From NCBI RefSeq assembly GCF_020859565.1, contig NZ_JAJHUO010000024.1, forward strand, positions 105,748 through 169,747: a DNA stretch of 64,000 nt, given 5' to 3'. A program made the translations under genes and the position numbers. Within the stretch, counting starts at the first letter, position 1, and every line of letters begins with the position of its first letter. The stretch comes from Saccharothrix luteola (GTDB lineage: Bacteria > Actinomycetota > Actinomycetes > Mycobacteriales > Pseudonocardiaceae). This document shows positions 56,321 through 64,000 of the stretch, piece after piece. The notes under the pieces are model-generated. The model ran no database searches. It had not been told where the DNA came from and was given only the letters and a program-made list of their open reading frames with translations.

Positions 56321-56863
56321 TTAGAGGTGGGGGTGGGCGGCGGTGATCATGGGGTGCAGGTCGTCCACGTCCGGTGGCAGGGCGGCCAGCGGCCACCAGC
56401 GCAGGTCCAGCGACTCCGAGCTGCGGGTCGGTTCGGCGGACGCCGGGGCGCGGACCAGGAATCGGACGTCGAAGTGACGGGTCGGCTTGCCCAGTGAGCA
56501 CGTGATCGGGTGCACGTCCAGGTGGATCGGCACCGGCGAGATGCGCAGGCCCGTGATGCCCGACTCCTCCGTCGCCTCACGCAGCGCCGCACCGGCCAAC
56601 GTCGTGTCCGACGCCTCGCAGTGCCCGCCCAACTGCAGCCAACGGCCCACGCGCGGGTGCAGGGTGAGCAACGTCGCGTCCCCGGCGGACGACACCACCA
56701 GGGCCGACGCCGTGATGTGCCCCGGCTCGCACGAGCGCGAGCACGCGTCCTCCCGAGCCGCCAGGAACCCCAGGTACGCCTGCCGCAGCGACTCCTGCGC
56801 CCGGTCGGCGGGACGCCACGCGCCCAACGTCGCCACCGCGTCCCCGTGCAGAGCGGAGCTCAC
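56321..56863 (-). CDS. NUDIX hydrolase
   Basis: A 180-residue NUDIX hydrolase. The NUDIX box reads GGHCEASDTTLAGAALREATEESGI (GX5EX7REUXEEXGU with G-H-C-E-A and REATEESG). The family cleaves nucleoside diphosphates linked to other groups. Distinctive are HITASALVVSS before the box and PIHLDVHPITC / HFDVRFLV after it. GTG 56863 overlaps the fbiB TGA (GTGA), so it is translated with fbiB and may act in F420 or guanine nucleotide metabolism; this is inference. Immediately downstream lies repeat array 2. Confidence 0.9.
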   Translation of the reverse strand: MSSALHGDAVATLGAWRPADRAQESLRQAYLGFLAAREDACSRSCEPGHITASALVVSSAGDATLLTLHPRVGRWLQLGGHCEASDTTLAGAALREATEESGITGLRISPVPIHLDVHPITCSLGKPTRHFDVRFLVRAPASAEPTRSSESLDLRWWPLAALPPDVDDLHPMITAAHPHL

Positions 56864-58203
56864 AGGTCCAGGTACCTCTCGCCCAGGTCGGGAAGCCCGC
56901 GCGGCGTCAGCTCCGCCTCCGGGTGCCCGACCGCCACCGCCCCCAACGGCTCCCAGTCCTCCGGCAGCCCCAACACGTCCCGCACCACGTCCGCGCAGAA
57001 GATCGTGGACGACACCCAGCACGACCCGAGCCCCTCGGCGGCCAACGCCACCAGCAGCCCCTGCACCGCCGCGCCACCCGCGATCGTGAACATCGTCCGC
57101 TCCGCCGCCGCACGCCGCTCGTCCGGGTACGAGTGCGCCCCCGACCGCACGAGGAACGGCACGACGATCTCCGGCGCGTTCCGCAGGAAGTCACCCCGCC
57201 CGACCCGCTTCGCGACCCGCTCCTCCGACCAACCGTCGGCGCGGAGGTCCGCCCGCCACCGGTCGGCCATCGCGTCCAGCAGCACGTCCCGCCGAGCGGT
57301 CAGCCGCACGAATCGCACGGGCTGCGTGTGGTGCGGCGCGGGCGCGGTCAACGCCGCCGCCACGGCCCGCCGCACGGCGTCCGCCGACACCGGAGCCGAC
57401 GAGAACGACCGCACCGAACGACGCAGCAGCACCGCCTCCGAACGCCCCTGCGCCACCGCCTCGTCCGTGCCCAGCCAGAACATGTCGTCCGCCACCGGCC
57501 GGGTCAGCTCACGCGCCGTCGACCCGTCGTCGGTGAACGGCAACCCGCGCACGACCGCCACCGGCACCGCGCCGAGCTTGCCCTTCACCAGGTCGGCCGC
57601 CGCCGCGATCTCGTCGGCCACCGCGACCTCGGTCACCACGAGGGGGTTCCCGTAGCCGTCGACCGAACCCCCGTACCGGTGCAGCACCGCCAGCCCGGAC
57701 GACCCGATCGCCGCGTCCGTCTGGCCGACCCGCCACGCCCGGCCCATCGTGTCGGTCACCACGACCGCCACCGACACGCCCAACCGCGCCGCCAACGCAC
57801 CCCGCAACGCCGCCGCGGACCCGTCCGGGTCGACCGGCAGCAACGCGATCTCGTCGCCGTTCACGTTCGACGCGTCCACGCCGGACGCCGCCTGCACGAC
57901 CCCGAGCTTGTTCTCGGTGATCAACGTCCGCCCGCGCCGCGCCAGCACGCGCACCGACTCGGCCTCGACCCACTCCCGCCGCACGGCGTCGCGCGCCTCG
58001 GGATCGGCCGGCACGGACACCAGCCGACCCTCCACTTTGGACAGAACCTTGGACGTCACGACGACGATGTCGCCGTCCGCCAACCAAGGCGCGGCCGACG
58101 CGATGGCGGACGCCAGGTCGTCACCGGGCCGGAACTCCGGCAGCCCCGCCACCGGCAACACCGTGATCGGCGCGGACGCCGCGTGGTCAGCCAACGTCGA
58201 CAC
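56860..58203 (-). CDS. fbiB: Bifunctional F420:gamma-glutamyl ligase / dehydro-F420-0 reductase
   Basis: A 447-residue two-domain protein. Residues 1-245 are the CofE-type ligase that adds glutamates to F420-0 using GTP: ITVLPVAGLPEFRPGDDLASAI, IVVVTSKVLSKVEGRLV, VVVTDTMGRAWRVGQTDAAIG and VADEIAAAADLVKGK. Residues 255-447 are an FMN-binding nitroreductase-fold domain (RRSVRSFSSAPVSADAVRRAV, AEGLGSCWVSSTIF, LGLPEDWEPLGAVAVGHP), which in mycobacteria reduces dehydro-F420-0. GTG 58203 overlaps the fbiA stop by 17 bases. The fused arrangement is the actinobacterial form. Confidence 0.95.
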   Translation of the reverse strand: MSTLADHAASAPITVLPVAGLPEFRPGDDLASAIASAAPWLADGDIVVVTSKVLSKVEGRLVSVPADPEARDAVRREWVEAESVRVLARRGRTLITENKLGVVQAASGVDASNVNGDEIALLPVDPDGSAAALRGALAARLGVSVAVVVTDTMGRAWRVGQTDAAIGSSGLAVLHRYGGSVDGYGNPLVVTEVAVADEIAAAADLVKGKLGAVPVAVVRGLPFTDDGSTARELTRPVADDMFWLGTDEAVAQGRSEAVLLRRSVRSFSSAPVSADAVRRAVAAALTAPAPHHTQPVRFVRLTARRDVLLDAMADRWRADLRADGWSEERVAKRVGRGDFLRNAPEIVVPFLVRSGAHSYPDERRAAAERTMFTIAGGAAVQGLLVALAAEGLGSCWVSSTIFCADVVRDVLGLPEDWEPLGAVAVGHPEAELTPRGLPDLGERYLDL

Positions 58204-59152
58204 CGGCCAGTTCCAGCGCCGCCCGCGCCATCGCCGCCGTCGCGTCCACATCGGACATCAACAGCGGCACCGCGCGCACCGCCACGCCCGGCACGTCGCA
58301 CCGGTCGCCGGTGTGCACGAGCCACCCGTCCAGCACGCCCTTGTCCGTGGTCCGGCGCGACCCGTAGTACCGGCCGACGGCCTCGGCGGAGGTCTCCACC
58401 CCGATCGCCGACAGGCACGCGTCCGCCATCCCGCGCAGCGGCTTGCCGCCGATGATCGGCGACAGCCCCACCACGCCGGCCTCGGTCTTGCGCAGCGCGT
58501 CGCGCATCCCCGGCACGCCGAGGATCGTGTTCACGCTCACCACCGGGTTGGACGGCGCGATCAGCACCGCGTCGGCGTCGCGCACGGCGTCCAGCACGCC
58601 GGGGGCGGGCGTCGCCGTCTCCACCCCTACCGACGCGAACGACCGCGCGGGCAGCTGGGCCCGGTGCTTGACCCACCACTCCTGGAAGTGGATCGCCTGC
58701 TCGCTCTCGTCCGTGGTCACCACGACGTGGGTCTCGACCCGGTCGTCCGACATCGGCAGCAACCGCACGCCCGGCTGCCAGCGGTGGCACAGCGCCTCCG
58801 TCACGGCCGACAGCGGGTAGCCCGCCCGCAGCATCCGGGTGCGCACCAGGTGCGTCGCGATGTCCCGGTCACCGAGGCCGAACCACGTCGGGTCGGCGCC
58901 GTAGGCGGCCAACTCCTCCTTGGCCGACCACGTCTCGTTCGCACGTCCCCAGCCGCGCTCCTTGTCGATCCCGTCACCGAGGGTGTACATGCAGGTGTCC
59001 AGGTCGGGACAGATCCGCAACCCGTGCATCCACACGTCGTCACCCGTGTTCACCACGGCGGTGATCTCGTGCTCCGGACCGGCCAGCAGGCTCTTCAGCC
59101 CGACCAGGAACCGTGCCCCGCCAACCCCGCCAACCAGTACGACGACCTTCAC
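58187..59152 (-). CDS. fbiA: 2-phospho-L-lactate/phosphoenolpyruvate transferase (CofD-type)
   Basis: A 321-residue enzyme that joins the deazaflavin Fo to a phosphoenolpyruvyl (or lactyl) diphosphate group, giving (dehydro-)F420-0. Signatures are VVLVGGVGGARFLVGL, VVNTGDDVWMHGLRICPDLDTCMYTLG, GLGDRDIATHLVRTRML, DRVETHVVV, IAPSNPVVSVNTILGVPGMRDAL and SPIIGGKPLRG. It precedes fbiB with a 17-base overlap. F420 is the deazaflavin cofactor of many actinobacterial oxidoreductases. ATG 59152. Confidence 0.95.
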   Translation of the reverse strand: MKVVVLVGGVGGARFLVGLKSLLAGPEHEITAVVNTGDDVWMHGLRICPDLDTCMYTLGDGIDKERGWGRANETWSAKEELAAYGADPTWFGLGDRDIATHLVRTRMLRAGYPLSAVTEALCHRWQPGVRLLPMSDDRVETHVVVTTDESEQAIHFQEWWVKHRAQLPARSFASVGVETATPAPGVLDAVRDADAVLIAPSNPVVSVNTILGVPGMRDALRKTEAGVVGLSPIIGGKPLRGMADACLSAIGVETSAEAVGRYYGSRRTTDKGVLDGWLVHTGDRCDVPGVAVRAVPLLMSDVDATAAMARAALELAGVDVG

Positions 59153-59176
59153 GAGTCGTCATCCTCCCACCGCTCG

Positions 59177-59929
59177 TCACCGCCAGAACAGGAAGGTGCC
59201 CTGCCCGCGCGCGGCCAGCCACCGGTCACCGCCGATCATCTCGAACACCGAGTACCCGGCCTCGAAGAACAACCGGCCGATGGTCGGGAACCCGATCAGC
59301 ACCGCGAAGAGCACGAACGGCGCCCACATCCGCGCCTTCGCGCCGAACTGCCGAGCCGAGTAGGACATGTACGGCTCGATCGCGCCCCAGCCGTCCAGCC
59401 CCGGGATCGGCAGGATGTTGAGCACGAACGCGAGGATCTGCACGGCCGCCAGGTACGACAAAGCGGCGGCCAAACCCGCGGGCGGCGTGAAAAGGATCAC
59501 CGACAGCGACAGCAGCACCCCGAGGACCAGGTTGCTCAGCGGTCCGGCCAACGACACCATCGACTCCACGCGCTTGTTGCGCAACGCGTGGTGGTTGATC
59601 CACACCGCGCCGCCGGGCAGCGGGATTCCGCCGAACGCCAGCAGCACCAGCGGCAGCACGATGCTGAAAACCGGATCGGTGTAGCGGCGGATGTCGAGCG
59701 TCAGGTAGCCCTTGGCCTGCACGGCGTAGTCGCCGCCGCGGTAGGCCACGATCGCGTGGCCGAACTCGTGCAGGCACAGCGAAACCGCCCAGCCGCCCAG
59801 CACGAACAGCACCGTGCCCGCGGTCACCGCGGCCGTGGAGTCGTCGAACAGGGTCAGCACGGCGCCTGCCACCGTCACCGCGAGCAGGCTGAGGAACAGT
59901 GGACTCGGACGCACCGCTGATCGCTTCAC
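59177..59929 (-). CDS. Site-2 protease (M50)-family membrane peptidase
   Basis: A 250-residue membrane protein with six or so helices. The zinc site is HEFGH (residues 54-58, LCLHEFGHAIVAY) with a third ligand region VLNILPIPGLDGWGAIEPY (N-P-x-P-x-DG-like, ILPIPGLDG). The IWINHHALRN-like region and SLAGPLSNLVLGVLL resemble SpoIVFB-type M50B proteases. Such enzymes cut transmembrane substrates, e.g. anti-sigma factors, within the bilayer. GTG 59929 is preferred over an upstream extension. It lies directly upstream of fbiA and divergent from whiB2. Confidence 0.87.
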   Translation of the reverse strand: MKRSAVRPSPLFLSLLAVTVAGAVLTLFDDSTAAVTAGTVLFVLGGWAVSLCLHEFGHAIVAYRGGDYAVQAKGYLTLDIRRYTDPVFSIVLPLVLLAFGGIPLPGGAVWINHHALRNKRVESMVSLAGPLSNLVLGVLLSLSVILFTPPAGLAAALSYLAAVQILAFVLNILPIPGLDGWGAIEPYMSYSARQFGAKARMWAPFVLFAVLIGFPTIGRLFFEAGYSVFEMIGGDRWLAARGQGTFLFWR

Positions 59930-60089
59930 GCTTCCAGTGTGGCCTCTCCGGACCGGTGGCTCACAGCCCGTCCGGTAGGCCATCCGCGCAGCCGTTATCG
60001 CTGGGCGCACCGCCTCAATCACCGTCTGTGCTGCTAGTCAAGGCTTTTCGCGCCATCTGCGGGAATATCCCCCGTCCTGTGGACTCCGC

Positions 60090-60118
60090 TTGACCGCGTG
60101 TTGTGACACAGGTGTAAT
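60090..60118 (+). promoter_or_regulatory. Candidate whiB2 promoter
   Basis: TTGACC (60090-60095) and TGTAAT (60113-60118) are separated by 17 bases, a good primary-sigma-type spacing, 80 bases before the whiB2 ATG. TGTGA (60102-60106) and TCACA (60118-60122) form a dyad with an 11-base centre overlapping the -10. This spacing is longer than a Crp site, so the regulator is unknown. Confidence 0.42.
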
Positions 60119-60198
60119 CACATCGGTGTCATTCGTCGTTGTGGGGACGGCGAGTGGTGTCCGCCAACCGGGGAGAGCGGAAGGCGAGGAGGCGGACT

Positions 60199-60504
60199 AT
60201 GCAGGAATTCGACGGGGGTCGCATCGTGGACGGGGACGTCCCGGCACCGGAGCCGGTCGTACTCGACCTGTTCGACGCGGCCGATGAGCAGGACTGGCAG
60301 GAGCGCGCCCTGTGCGCGCAGACCGACCCCGAGGCGTTCTTCCCGGAGAAGGGCGGCTCGACCAGGGAGGCCAAGCGGATCTGCCTCGGTTGCGAGGTGC
60401 GCTCCGAATGCCTGGAGTACGCCTTGCAGCACGACGAGCGCTTCGGCATTTGGGGCGGGCTGTCCGAGCGTGAGCGGAGGAAGCTCAAAAAGCGCGCGGT
60501 GTGA
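60199..60504 (+). CDS. whiB2: WhiB-family iron-sulfur regulator (WhiB2/WhmD-like)
   Basis: A 101-residue Wbl protein with four cysteines that ligate a [4Fe-4S] cluster: C39 (ALCAQTDPEAFFPEKGG), C62-x2-C65 and C71 (CLGCEVRSEC). The G-I-W-G-G beta-turn is at residues 83-87 (FGIWGGLSERER), followed by a basic C-terminus (RRKLKKR) for DNA or sigma-factor contact. WhiB2 homologues control septation and cell division genes. ATG 60199 has GAGGAGG upstream. It lies beside fbiA as in mycobacteria (Rv3260c). Confidence 0.93.
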   Translation: MQEFDGGRIVDGDVPAPEPVVLDLFDAADEQDWQERALCAQTDPEAFFPEKGGSTREAKRICLGCEVRSECLEYALQHDERFGIWGGLSERERRKLKKRAV

Positions 60505-60591
60505 TCGAGGCGCACGGGTGATCGCTTGCGGGTTCGCTCTGGCTTACCGTGGTCGTCCCACGGCGTAGTCGAAGCGACCTAGGAGCGGCAC

Positions 60592-63500
60592 TTGACGAGC
60601 GGGGCCACTCCGCGGCTGCGCACCGCGCCCGTGCTGGCGGTGCTGGTGTGCCACGACGGCGACCGGTGGCTGGGCACGGCGCTGTCGTCGCTGCGCCGCC
60701 AGCAGCCGCGGCCGCGGCACGTGATCGCGGTCGACACGGGTTCCCTGGACGGCACCGCGAAGCTGCTCGCCGATGCCGCCGTTGGTCCCGATCGGGTGAT
60801 CGACGGCGTGCTGACGCTGCCCCGCGGCACCGGGTTCGGCGAGGCCGTGCGGGCCGCCGTCGAGCACGCCGTGCAGCGGTGGGGCGATCCGGGCGCGTGG
60901 CTGTGGTTGCTGCACGACGACTGCGCGCCGGAACCGGACTGCCTGTCCGCGTTGCTGACCGCGGCCGAGGTGTCGCCGTCGGCGGCCGTGCTCGGTCCGC
61001 TGGGCCTGGACTGGGCCGACCCGCGGCTGGTGGTGGAGGCGGGGCTGTCGACCGACGCGTCCGGCCACCGGCAGACCGGCATGGGCCGGGTGGAGCTGGC
61101 CGGGTCGTTCCAGCAGAGCACCGAGGCGTTGGCGGTGCCGTCGGCCGGGTCGCTGATCCGCCGCACGGCGTGGGAAGCGCTCGGCGGCTACGACCGCACG
61201 ATGCCGTTGCTGCGCGACGACATCGACTTCGGCTGGCGCGCCAACCTCGCCGGGCACCTCGTGCTGTCCGTCCCGGTGGCGCGGATGCGGCACGCGCGTG
61301 CGGCAGGACGTGGCGCGCGGCGGTTGGACGCGGCGGCGGGACGGCCCGGACCGGCGTTGCGCGGCGTGGACCGGGCGCACGGGCTGCGCACGTTCCTGGT
61401 CAACTGCGGCACGGTGTCGTTCGTTCTGGGGCTGCCGCGGATCGCCGTGCTCGCGTTCCTGCGCGCCCTGGGCTTCTTGCTGCTGCGCCGCTTCTCCGAC
61501 GCGCGCGCGGAGCTGGGCGCGCTGCGGTACCTGCTGAGCGGACGGGCGCGACTGCTGGCCGGGCGTGCCGAGCGACCGGCGCACGGGGTGGTGCGCGGGC
61601 TGTTCACCAGCCGGATCACGCGCTCGCGCAACGCGATCCGCGCCGCGTCCGCCGCGCTGGTCCGGCGGCGCGTCGAGGCGGACCTGGCGTTGGGCCGGTT
61701 GCCCGAGGACGACTCGCGGCCGGGCGCGTGGTCGCTTCCGTCCGAAGTGGAGCGTCCGGTGGTCGGCCCGGCGGCGCTGCCGGCCGGTGTGCTGTCACGG
61801 CGGCGTCCCGTGCGGGCGACCGGTGGGCTGCGCCGGCCCGCGGTGACGGTGCCGGTGGAGGCGTCGACCGGCCCCCGGCCCTCGCCACGTCCGCGGCCTT
61901 CGCCCGTGCCGCGCGGGCAGGGTTCGCCGGGTGTGGTGTTCGTGGAGGTGGACCGGGCGCGGGTGCTGTGGTCGTTGGTGCTCGGACCGCCGTTGTTGCT
62001 GGTCGTGGGGCTGGCGGTGTTCGGTGTCCTGGCGAACGCGGCGCGGATCGGGCTCGACCTGAGCGGCGGTCGGCTGCTGCCGGTCGGCGACCTGGAGAGC
62101 ACCTGGTCGTCGTACCTGGCGGCGTGGCACCCGGTGGCGGGTGGGACGACCGCGCCCGCGCCGGCCGCGTTGGCCGTGCTCGGGACGGTCGGCGTGCTGG
62201 TGGGGTCGCCCGCGTCCCTGGTGGCGTTGTTGTTCATCGGCGACGCGCCGTTGGCCGGGCTGCTGGCGTACGTGGCGTCACGGCGGATGCCCGTGCGGCG
62301 GCCCGTGCGCGCGCTGGTGGCGGCGGCGTACGCGTTGCTGCCGGCGGCGACGGCGGCGGTGAGCCAAGGGCGGCTGGACGTCGTCGTGGTGCACGTGCTC
62401 GCGCCGGTGGTGTTCGCCGGTGTGGCGTCCGTGCTGCGCGGTGGGGCGGGCGCGTCGTGGCTGCCGGTGGCGTCGGGGACGGCGCTGGCGTTGGCGGCGG
62501 TGGGCGCGTTCTCGCCGTTCGTGCACGCGCTGGTGGCGTTGGCGGCGCTGGTCGGGTTCGTGGTGGTGCCCGGGCGGCACGGTGACGGTCGGCGGCGGGT
62601 GGCATCGCTGTTCATGGTCGTGCTGCTGCCGATGGCGTTGCTGCTGCCGTGGCCGGCGGTGGTGTTGCAGAACCCGACCGTCGTGCTGCACGGGGTCGGT
62701 GCGTTCGTGCAGTCGCCCGCCGTGGGGCTGGTGGACCTGCTGTCACTGCGGCCGGGCGGGACGGGAGCGGTGCCGTTCGTCGGGTTGCTGGTGGTCGGGT
62801 TCGCGCTGGTGGCGGCGGTGCTGCGGCCGTCGCGGTCGATGCTGGCGGGGTTCGCGGTGGTGGTGCTGGGCGGGTTCGCGGTGATCGTGCTGCGGACCGT
62901 GCCGGTGGCGCCGCTGCCCGGCGGTGACGCTTCGCACGGGTGGACCGGCGGGCCGTTGGTGCTGGTCGGGTGGGGGTTGCTGTGGGTGGTGCTGTCGGCG
63001 TTCCGGCGGGACGTCGGCACGGTGCCGGTGCGACGGGTCGTGTCGGTGGTCGGCGTGCTGTCGTTGGTGGGGCTGGCGTGCGCGGGGTTCGTCGGGCTGC
63101 GGTCGGGTGCGTTGACGGCGGACGGCGCGCGGTTGCCGTCGACGTTGGCGCAGGAGCTCCCGCGGACCGGGCGGTCGGTGCTCGTGCTGGGGACGCCGAC
63201 GCGGCTGGTGGCCGGGCGGTTGCCCGCGTTCGGCGATGACGACCTCGTGCCCGTGCCGACGGCGGTGGCGCGGCTGGAGCGGTGGTCACGTGACCTGACC
63301 GGCGGGTCGCCGGCGGCGGCGCGGGTGGCGTTGGCGCAGGCCGCTGCGGCGGGGGTGGCGTTCGTGGTCGCGCCGGACCTGGGCACGGCGCAGCGGGTGC
63401 GTGACGGCGTCGGCGACCTGGTGGCCGTGACGCTGGCGATGTCGGACGGGCGGCCGGTGCTGCGGGTGCAGCTGGCGGCGGGCAACGCCGTGCTGCTGTC

Positions 63501-63861
63501 GCCGGAGCTGGCGCGGCGGGCCCGGACGGGCGGGAACCCGCCGGTGGAGCTGGGCGCGCCCGGTATCGCCCCGGTCGAGGCCGCACCGCCCGACGTGGGC
63601 GTTCAGGTGTCCGAGGGGCCGGAGGGGCGGCTGCTCGTGCTGGCGGCGGAGGAGGAGCCGGGCTGGCGGGCGTGGGTGGACGGGCGTGAGGTGACGATCG
63701 TGCGGGCGTGGGGGCACCTGGTCGGCGTGACGGTGCCGACCACGGGCTCGGAGGTCCGCGTGGAGGCGTCCTCGACCCTGCGCGAGCTCCTGCTGATGCT
63801 CCAGGCCGCCGCCGCCCTCTTCACCGTCCTGACCGCCATCCCCTCGCGCCGCCGCCCCTGA
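60592..63861 (+). CDS. Very large GT2-type membrane glycosyltransferase
   Basis: A 1089-residue protein. Residues 10-250 form a GT-A domain (VLAVLVCHDGDRWLGTALSSLRRQQ, VIAVDTGSLDG, LWLLHDDCAPEPDCLSALL, RDDIDFGWRANLAGH). A basic Arg/Pro linker follows at about 330-445. Ten or more membrane helices span about 460-850, and an extracytoplasmic C-terminal domain follows (850-1065) before a last helix. This is a conserved actinobacterial cell-envelope type whose acceptor is unknown. It begins at TTG 60592 with AGGAG upstream; no ATG/GTG gives the conserved start. Its stop codon lies inside the first unit of repeat array 3. Confidence 0.88.
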   Translation: MTSGATPRLRTAPVLAVLVCHDGDRWLGTALSSLRRQQPRPRHVIAVDTGSLDGTAKLLADAAVGPDRVIDGVLTLPRGTGFGEAVRAAVEHAVQRWGDPGAWLWLLHDDCAPEPDCLSALLTAAEVSPSAAVLGPLGLDWADPRLVVEAGLSTDASGHRQTGMGRVELAGSFQQSTEALAVPSAGSLIRRTAWEALGGYDRTMPLLRDDIDFGWRANLAGHLVLSVPVARMRHARAAGRGARRLDAAAGRPGPALRGVDRAHGLRTFLVNCGTVSFVLGLPRIAVLAFLRALGFLLLRRFSDARAELGALRYLLSGRARLLAGRAERPAHGVVRGLFTSRITRSRNAIRAASAALVRRRVEADLALGRLPEDDSRPGAWSLPSEVERPVVGPAALPAGVLSRRRPVRATGGLRRPAVTVPVEASTGPRPSPRPRPSPVPRGQGSPGVVFVEVDRARVLWSLVLGPPLLLVVGLAVFGVLANAARIGLDLSGGRLLPVGDLESTWSSYLAAWHPVAGGTTAPAPAALAVLGTVGVLVGSPASLVALLFIGDAPLAGLLAYVASRRMPVRRPVRALVAAAYALLPAATAAVSQGRLDVVVVHVLAPVVFAGVASVLRGGAGASWLPVASGTALALAAVGAFSPFVHALVALAALVGFVVVPGRHGDGRRRVASLFMVVLLPMALLLPWPAVVLQNPTVVLHGVGAFVQSPAVGLVDLLSLRPGGTGAVPFVGLLVVGFALVAAVLRPSRSMLAGFAVVVLGGFAVIVLRTVPVAPLPGGDASHGWTGGPLVLVGWGLLWVVLSAFRRDVGTVPVRRVVSVVGVLSLVGLACAGFVGLRSGALTADGARLPSTLAQELPRTGRSVLVLGTPTRLVAGRLPAFGDDDLVPVPTAVARLERWSRDLTGGSPAAARVALAQAAAAGVAFVVAPDLGTAQRVRDGVGDLVAVTLAMSDGRPVLRVQLAAGNAVLLSPELARRARTGGNPPVELGAPGIAPVEAAPPDVGVQVSEGPEGRLLVLAAEEEPGWRAWVDGREVTIVRAWGHLVGVTVPTTGSEVRVEASSTLRELLLMLQAAAALFTVLTAIPSRRRP

Positions 63862-63950
63862 ACGTCGAACTCGGGGTACCCGAGCGTTCGACACGCGGGC
63901 GCTGAGCGTTGCGTTCGACACGCGGGCGCTGAGCGTTCGACACGCCCGAC
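63857..63950. repeat. 22-bp repeat array 3 (inverted-type units)
   Basis: Four units in one orientation follow the large glycosyltransferase gene: 63857-63878 (AACTCG variant), 63879-63900, 63901-63927 (with a five-base insertion GCGTT) and 63928-63949. The core is GAGCGTTCGACACGCGG. The TGA stop at 63859-63861 falls inside the first unit. The last ~50 bases of the window hold no further clear unit; CCTGGCGTTGTTG at 63950 may be a decayed one. Confidence 0.88.
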
Positions 63951-64000
63951 CTGGCGTTGTTGGGCGGGCGCCCGGGGCAACCCGGCCGGCACCCGGGAGC

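Noticed and set aside
60102..60122. Crp-type site upstream of whiB2
   Set aside because: TGTGA and TCACA are 11 bases apart instead of 6, so the geometry is wrong for Crp; kept only as a dyad in the promoter entry.
61188..63485. 765-residue minus-strand frame opposite the large glycosyltransferase
   Set aside because: Ser/Thr/Pro-rich antisense shadow; the plus strand has the GT-A motifs and membrane helices.

Overview
High-GC actinobacterial chromosome with very strong G/C third-position bias and many GTG starts. The gene order (accD5-accE5, maf, birA, a PH-domain protein, GtrA, purK-purE, an acyl-CoA dehydrogenase, LCP ligases with a TIGR03089 protein, rmlD, wbbL, manB, fbiA-fbiB, whiB2) is, from memory, the order of the mycobacterial Rv3260c-Rv3282 core segment. 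The presence of DUF397/DUF5753 relics and WXG100-TNT genes suggests a mycelial member of the Pseudonocardiaceae (Saccharothrix/Lentzea/Actinosynnema type). The family assignment is inference, and no rRNA, tRNA, IS element or CRISPR array was seen.

Layout. 1-7.6 kb: a truncated dicarboxylate symporter, Maf, acyl-CoA carboxylase beta and epsilon subunits, biotin ligase, a PH-domain membrane protein, HMG-CoA lyase, a GNAT and a cobinamide amidohydrolase. 7.6-11.5 kb: a type VII-style toxin module (YbaB-like, WXG100-like, a 907-codon protein with a C-terminal TNT NAD-glycohydrolase domain, and a coupled candidate immunity protein). 11.5-18.6 kb: a two-component system, a histidinol-phosphatase-type enzyme, two GtrA proteins, and an ECF sigma factor fused to a zinc-finger/transmembrane/extracellular region, divergent from a degenerate GGDEF-like gene. 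18.7-28.8 kb: a secreted ricin-type lectin, a GntR-ABC transporter operon, purKE, an acyl-CoA dehydrogenase, small secreted and membrane proteins, an ArsR-SRPBCC pair, DoxX and a TIGR03089 protein. 29-37 kb: two LCP ligases, dTDP-rhamnose genes rfbB and rfbD, two acetyltransferase-like genes and an orphan Imm1. 37.3-50.4 kb: a glycosyltransferase cluster ending in the linker rhamnosyltransferase wbbL, with a trypsin-nSTAND-propeller plus Trypco1 pair embedded in it. 50.4-64 kb: a NACHT NTPase, a DNA glycosylase, GDP-mannose pyrophosphorylase, coenzyme F420 genes, a site-2 protease, WhiB2 and a very large membrane glycosyltransferase.

How it fits together. Much of the window builds the envelope: dTDP-rhamnose synthesis (rfbB/rfbD), GDP-mannose supply (manB), rhamnosyl and other transferases, GtrA membrane proteins, and LCP enzymes that join glycopolymer to peptidoglycan. 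F420 synthesis and purine synthesis are conserved passengers. Two different STAND-type NTPase genes and one toxin/immunity module form the accessory, conflict-related layer.

The least explained structure is a family of 22-bp repeats in three arrays (28865-29098, 56130-56318, 63857-63950). All three sit exactly at gene stop codons. The middle array has four direct and four inverted units whose sequence variants match pairwise across the arms, implying a selected hairpin of about 88 bp.
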